Both the position numbers and the translations under genes were made by a program. DNA of 12,796 bases, taken from the NCBI GenBank assembly GCA_009778535.1, contig WRJP01000044.1, positions 1 through 12,796 on the forward strand, in the 5' to 3' direction. The notes below the pieces were generated by a model. The model saw only the letters and a program-made list of their open reading frames with translations, had not been told where the DNA came from and searched no databases. This document shows, piece after piece, positions 11,236 through 12,796 of the stretch (position 1 is its first letter; the number at the start of each line of letters is the position of its first letter). The DNA is from Propionibacteriaceae bacterium (GTDB taxonomy: Bacteria > Actinomycetota > Actinomycetes > Propionibacteriales > Propionibacteriaceae).

Positions 11236-12796
11236 TCACCCGATTGGTGCCCAATCAGGGCCAGTTTCGCCAAGTGCCTCGTCTAACTTCTTGAACAGCG
11301 GTGTGGGTTGCGCCAACAGGGTTCCGGCTTCCAGCGGGCGTGAAGCCCAGATCGCCGACTGCGCGGCGTAGTCACCGGTGAGTACCGAATAGTCCGGTTC
11401 GTCTTCGCCGCTGACGGTCTCGATCTTCGGCTGAGCTGCCCATACGCCTTCCCCACCCAGCATTTCATACACTTTCTGCGCGGCGTGCGGCAGGAAGGGT
11501 GTGAGCATCGTGTTGACGTCAGAAACTACTTGCAAACAGGTGTAGAGAATCGCGTCCCGACGTTCCGGCTGTCCCTTCAGCTTCCATGGCTCAGACTCGG
11601 AGATGTATTTGTTTGCTGCTCCAACAATCCGCATCGCTGCGGAAATGGCCTGCTTGAATTTGCACGTCCTTAACAGAGCGCCGACGGTGTCGAAAGCGTT
11701 ACTGGCGGCCGCTAATAGCTCCCGATCAGTATCGCTTAGTATCAGCGGTTCAGGGATTGAACCTACCTGCTTGAATGCCATGGACACAGACCGATTTACA
11801 AGGTTTCCCCACTCGTTTGCCAACTCAAAGTTATTGCGGCGGACGAATTCATCCCAGGTGAAATCGGCGTCGTTATTTTCTGGTCCGGCAACGGCAATGA
11901 AGTAGCGCAGTGCATCTGGCCCGTATTCGCGCAGGAAATCGCCCACATAGATGACATGAGAGCGTGAAGTGGAAACCTTGGAGCCGCTCATCGTTAGATA
12001 TTCAGAACTGACTACTTCAGTGGGCAGATTCAGCTTTCCAAAAGCTCCGACTTCCCCGCTACGATCTCCAGCACCGTTATGTCCCAAAAGCATTGCTGGC
12101 CAGATGACAGAGTGAAAGACGATGTTGTCCTTGCCCATGAAGTAGTAGCTGAGTGCCTTGGGGTCAGTCCACCACTGCTGCCAAGCATCTTTATCGCCAC
12201 TGCGCTTTGCCCACTCCACTGAAGCAGAGAGGTACCCAATCACAGCATCAAACCAAACATAGATTCGCTTCATGGGTTGATCGCGCCAACCATCGAGCGG
12301 AATCGGAACCCCCCAGTCCAAGTCACGGGTTATTGCCCGAGGCCGCAAGTCTTTCAAAAGGTTTGAGGAGAATTTCAAGACGTTGGGACGCCAATCATCA
12401 CGGGTCGAAAGCCAGTCGCCTAGCACTTGGGTGAACGCTGGTAGATCGAGGAAGAACTGCTCCGAGTCTACAAACTTTGGTTTTTCTCCGTTCACCTTAG
12501 ATCGCGGATTGATTAGATCAATGGGGTCAAGTTGGTTGCCGCATTCGTCGCATTGGTCGCCGCGAGCGCCGTCGAAACCGCAAATCGGGCAGGTGCCCTC
12601 AATATAACGGTCGGGTAGCGTACGTCCGGTGCTGGGACTGATAGCGCTCTGCTCCTGCTTCGCAACGACGTAGCCATTTTGGTGGAGCGCTTTGAAGATT
12701 TCTTGAGTGACCTGATAGTGGTTTCGGGTCGTTGTACGGGTAAAAAGGTCATATGACAACCCCAGCCCTGCAAGGTCGGTTGCGATCACTTGGTTG
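11236..12796 (-). CDS. metG: Methionyl-tRNA synthetase, 5' part outside the window
   Basis: The frame is open to the window edge (residues NQ precede the GTG at 12789), so about 519 C-terminal residues are visible. The usual length is about 600, and the N-terminal HIGH motif lies beyond the window. The enzyme charges tRNA-Met with methionine. Visible parts are the connective-peptide zinc knuckle with four cysteines (CPICGFDGARGDQCDECG), then RDLDWGVPIPLDGW, 'IYVWFDAVIGYLSA', 'YFMGKDNIVFHSVIWPAMLLG', the KMSKS loop as SKVSTSR, and DALRYFIAVAGPENNDADFTWDEF. The anticodon-binding helical domain includes FELANEWGNLVNR. KVSTSR in place of KMSKS fits what I remember of actinobacterial enzymes and is not a defect. 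There is no C-terminal tRNA-binding extension: the protein stops after the helical domain (GPDWAPIG). Confidence 0.96.
   Translation of the reverse strand, partial: NQVIATDLAGLGLSYDLFTRTTTRNHYQVTQEIFKALHQNGYVVAKQEQSAISPSTGRTLPDRYIEGTCPICGFDGARGDQCDECGNQLDPIDLINPRSKVNGEKPKFVDSEQFFLDLPAFTQVLGDWLSTRDDWRPNVLKFSSNLLKDLRPRAITRDLDWGVPIPLDGWRDQPMKRIYVWFDAVIGYLSASVEWAKRSGDKDAWQQWWTDPKALSYYFMGKDNIVFHSVIWPAMLLGHNGAGDRSGEVGAFGKLNLPTEVVSSEYLTMSGSKVSTSRSHVIYVGDFLREYGPDALRYFIAVAGPENNDADFTWDEFVRRNNFELANEWGNLVNRSVSMAFKQVGSIPEPLILSDTDRELLAAASNAFDTVGALLRTCKFKQAISAAMRIVGAANKYISESEPWKLKGQPERRDAILYTCLQVVSDVNTMLTPFLPHAAQKVYEMLGGEGVWAAQPKIETVSGEDEPDYSVLTGDYAAQSAIWASRPLEAGTLLAQPTPLFKKLDEALGETGPDWAPIG

Noticed and set aside
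11980..12000. Apparent loss of the KMSKS motif in methionyl-tRNA synthetase
   Set aside because: SKVSTSR in this position is, as I recall, normal for actinobacterial MetG enzymes, and the surrounding blocks are intact.
1..12796. CRISPR arrays, tRNA/rRNA genes, insertion sequences or phage genes
   Set aside because: Read through both strands for regularly spaced repeats, cloverleaf arms, transposase motifs and terminal inverted repeats, and none was found.

Overview
The window looks like chromosomal DNA from a moderate-GC actinobacterium. The best clues are the malate dehydrogenase, the MeaB GTPase, the type of methionyl-tRNA synthetase (four-cysteine zinc knuckle, KVSTSR in place of KMSKS) and the frequent GTG starts. 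Base composition is close to even, which would fit Actinomycetaceae or a low-GC Microbacteriaceae-like lineage, but I cannot fix the genus by eye. There are no rRNAs, tRNAs, insertion sequences, phage genes or CRISPR arrays. Both ends cut through genes.

Left part (1-1950, + strand): the 3' end of a cyclase-family metal hydrolase, followed by the two subunits of a family I CoA-transferase. They read as a small catabolic cassette for an unidentified organic acid. Convergent to it, on the - strand (1956-4006), are a YnfM-like MFS transporter and, upstream of that, a histidine phosphatase. The phosphatase is divergent from mdh (4219-5205), a TCA-cycle enzyme followed by a good hairpin.

Middle part (5315-7462, + strand): a two-gene ABC exporter of the NatA/NatB type. 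Its leader carries three copies of one 9-bp half-site, two of them forming a 20-bp perfect palindrome. This is a clear operator candidate, and no cognate regulator is present in the window. A convergent DUF3467 gene follows. Divergent from that is meaB, the GTPase chaperone of methylmalonyl-CoA mutase, without the mutase genes alongside.

Right part (9048-12796): a PiT phosphate transporter and a translationally coupled small membrane protein on the - strand. Divergent from them is a small lipoprotein, and convergent to that is a 5'-truncated metG. The pit upstream region contains GTTCAC direct repeats spaced 11 bp, resembling an actinobacterial PHO box. They sit eight bases before a -10-like hexamer whose predicted start point coincides with a GTG codon. 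This argues for a Pho-controlled, possibly leaderless pit with a later start than the longest reading frame.

Most genes belong to known families. The parts most worth checking are the regulatory DNA (ABC leader, pit-lipoprotein intergenic region), the divergent active-site motifs of the CoA-transferase, the isolated meaB and the uncharacterised lipoprotein. I did not find convincing evidence of a wholly new multi-gene system.
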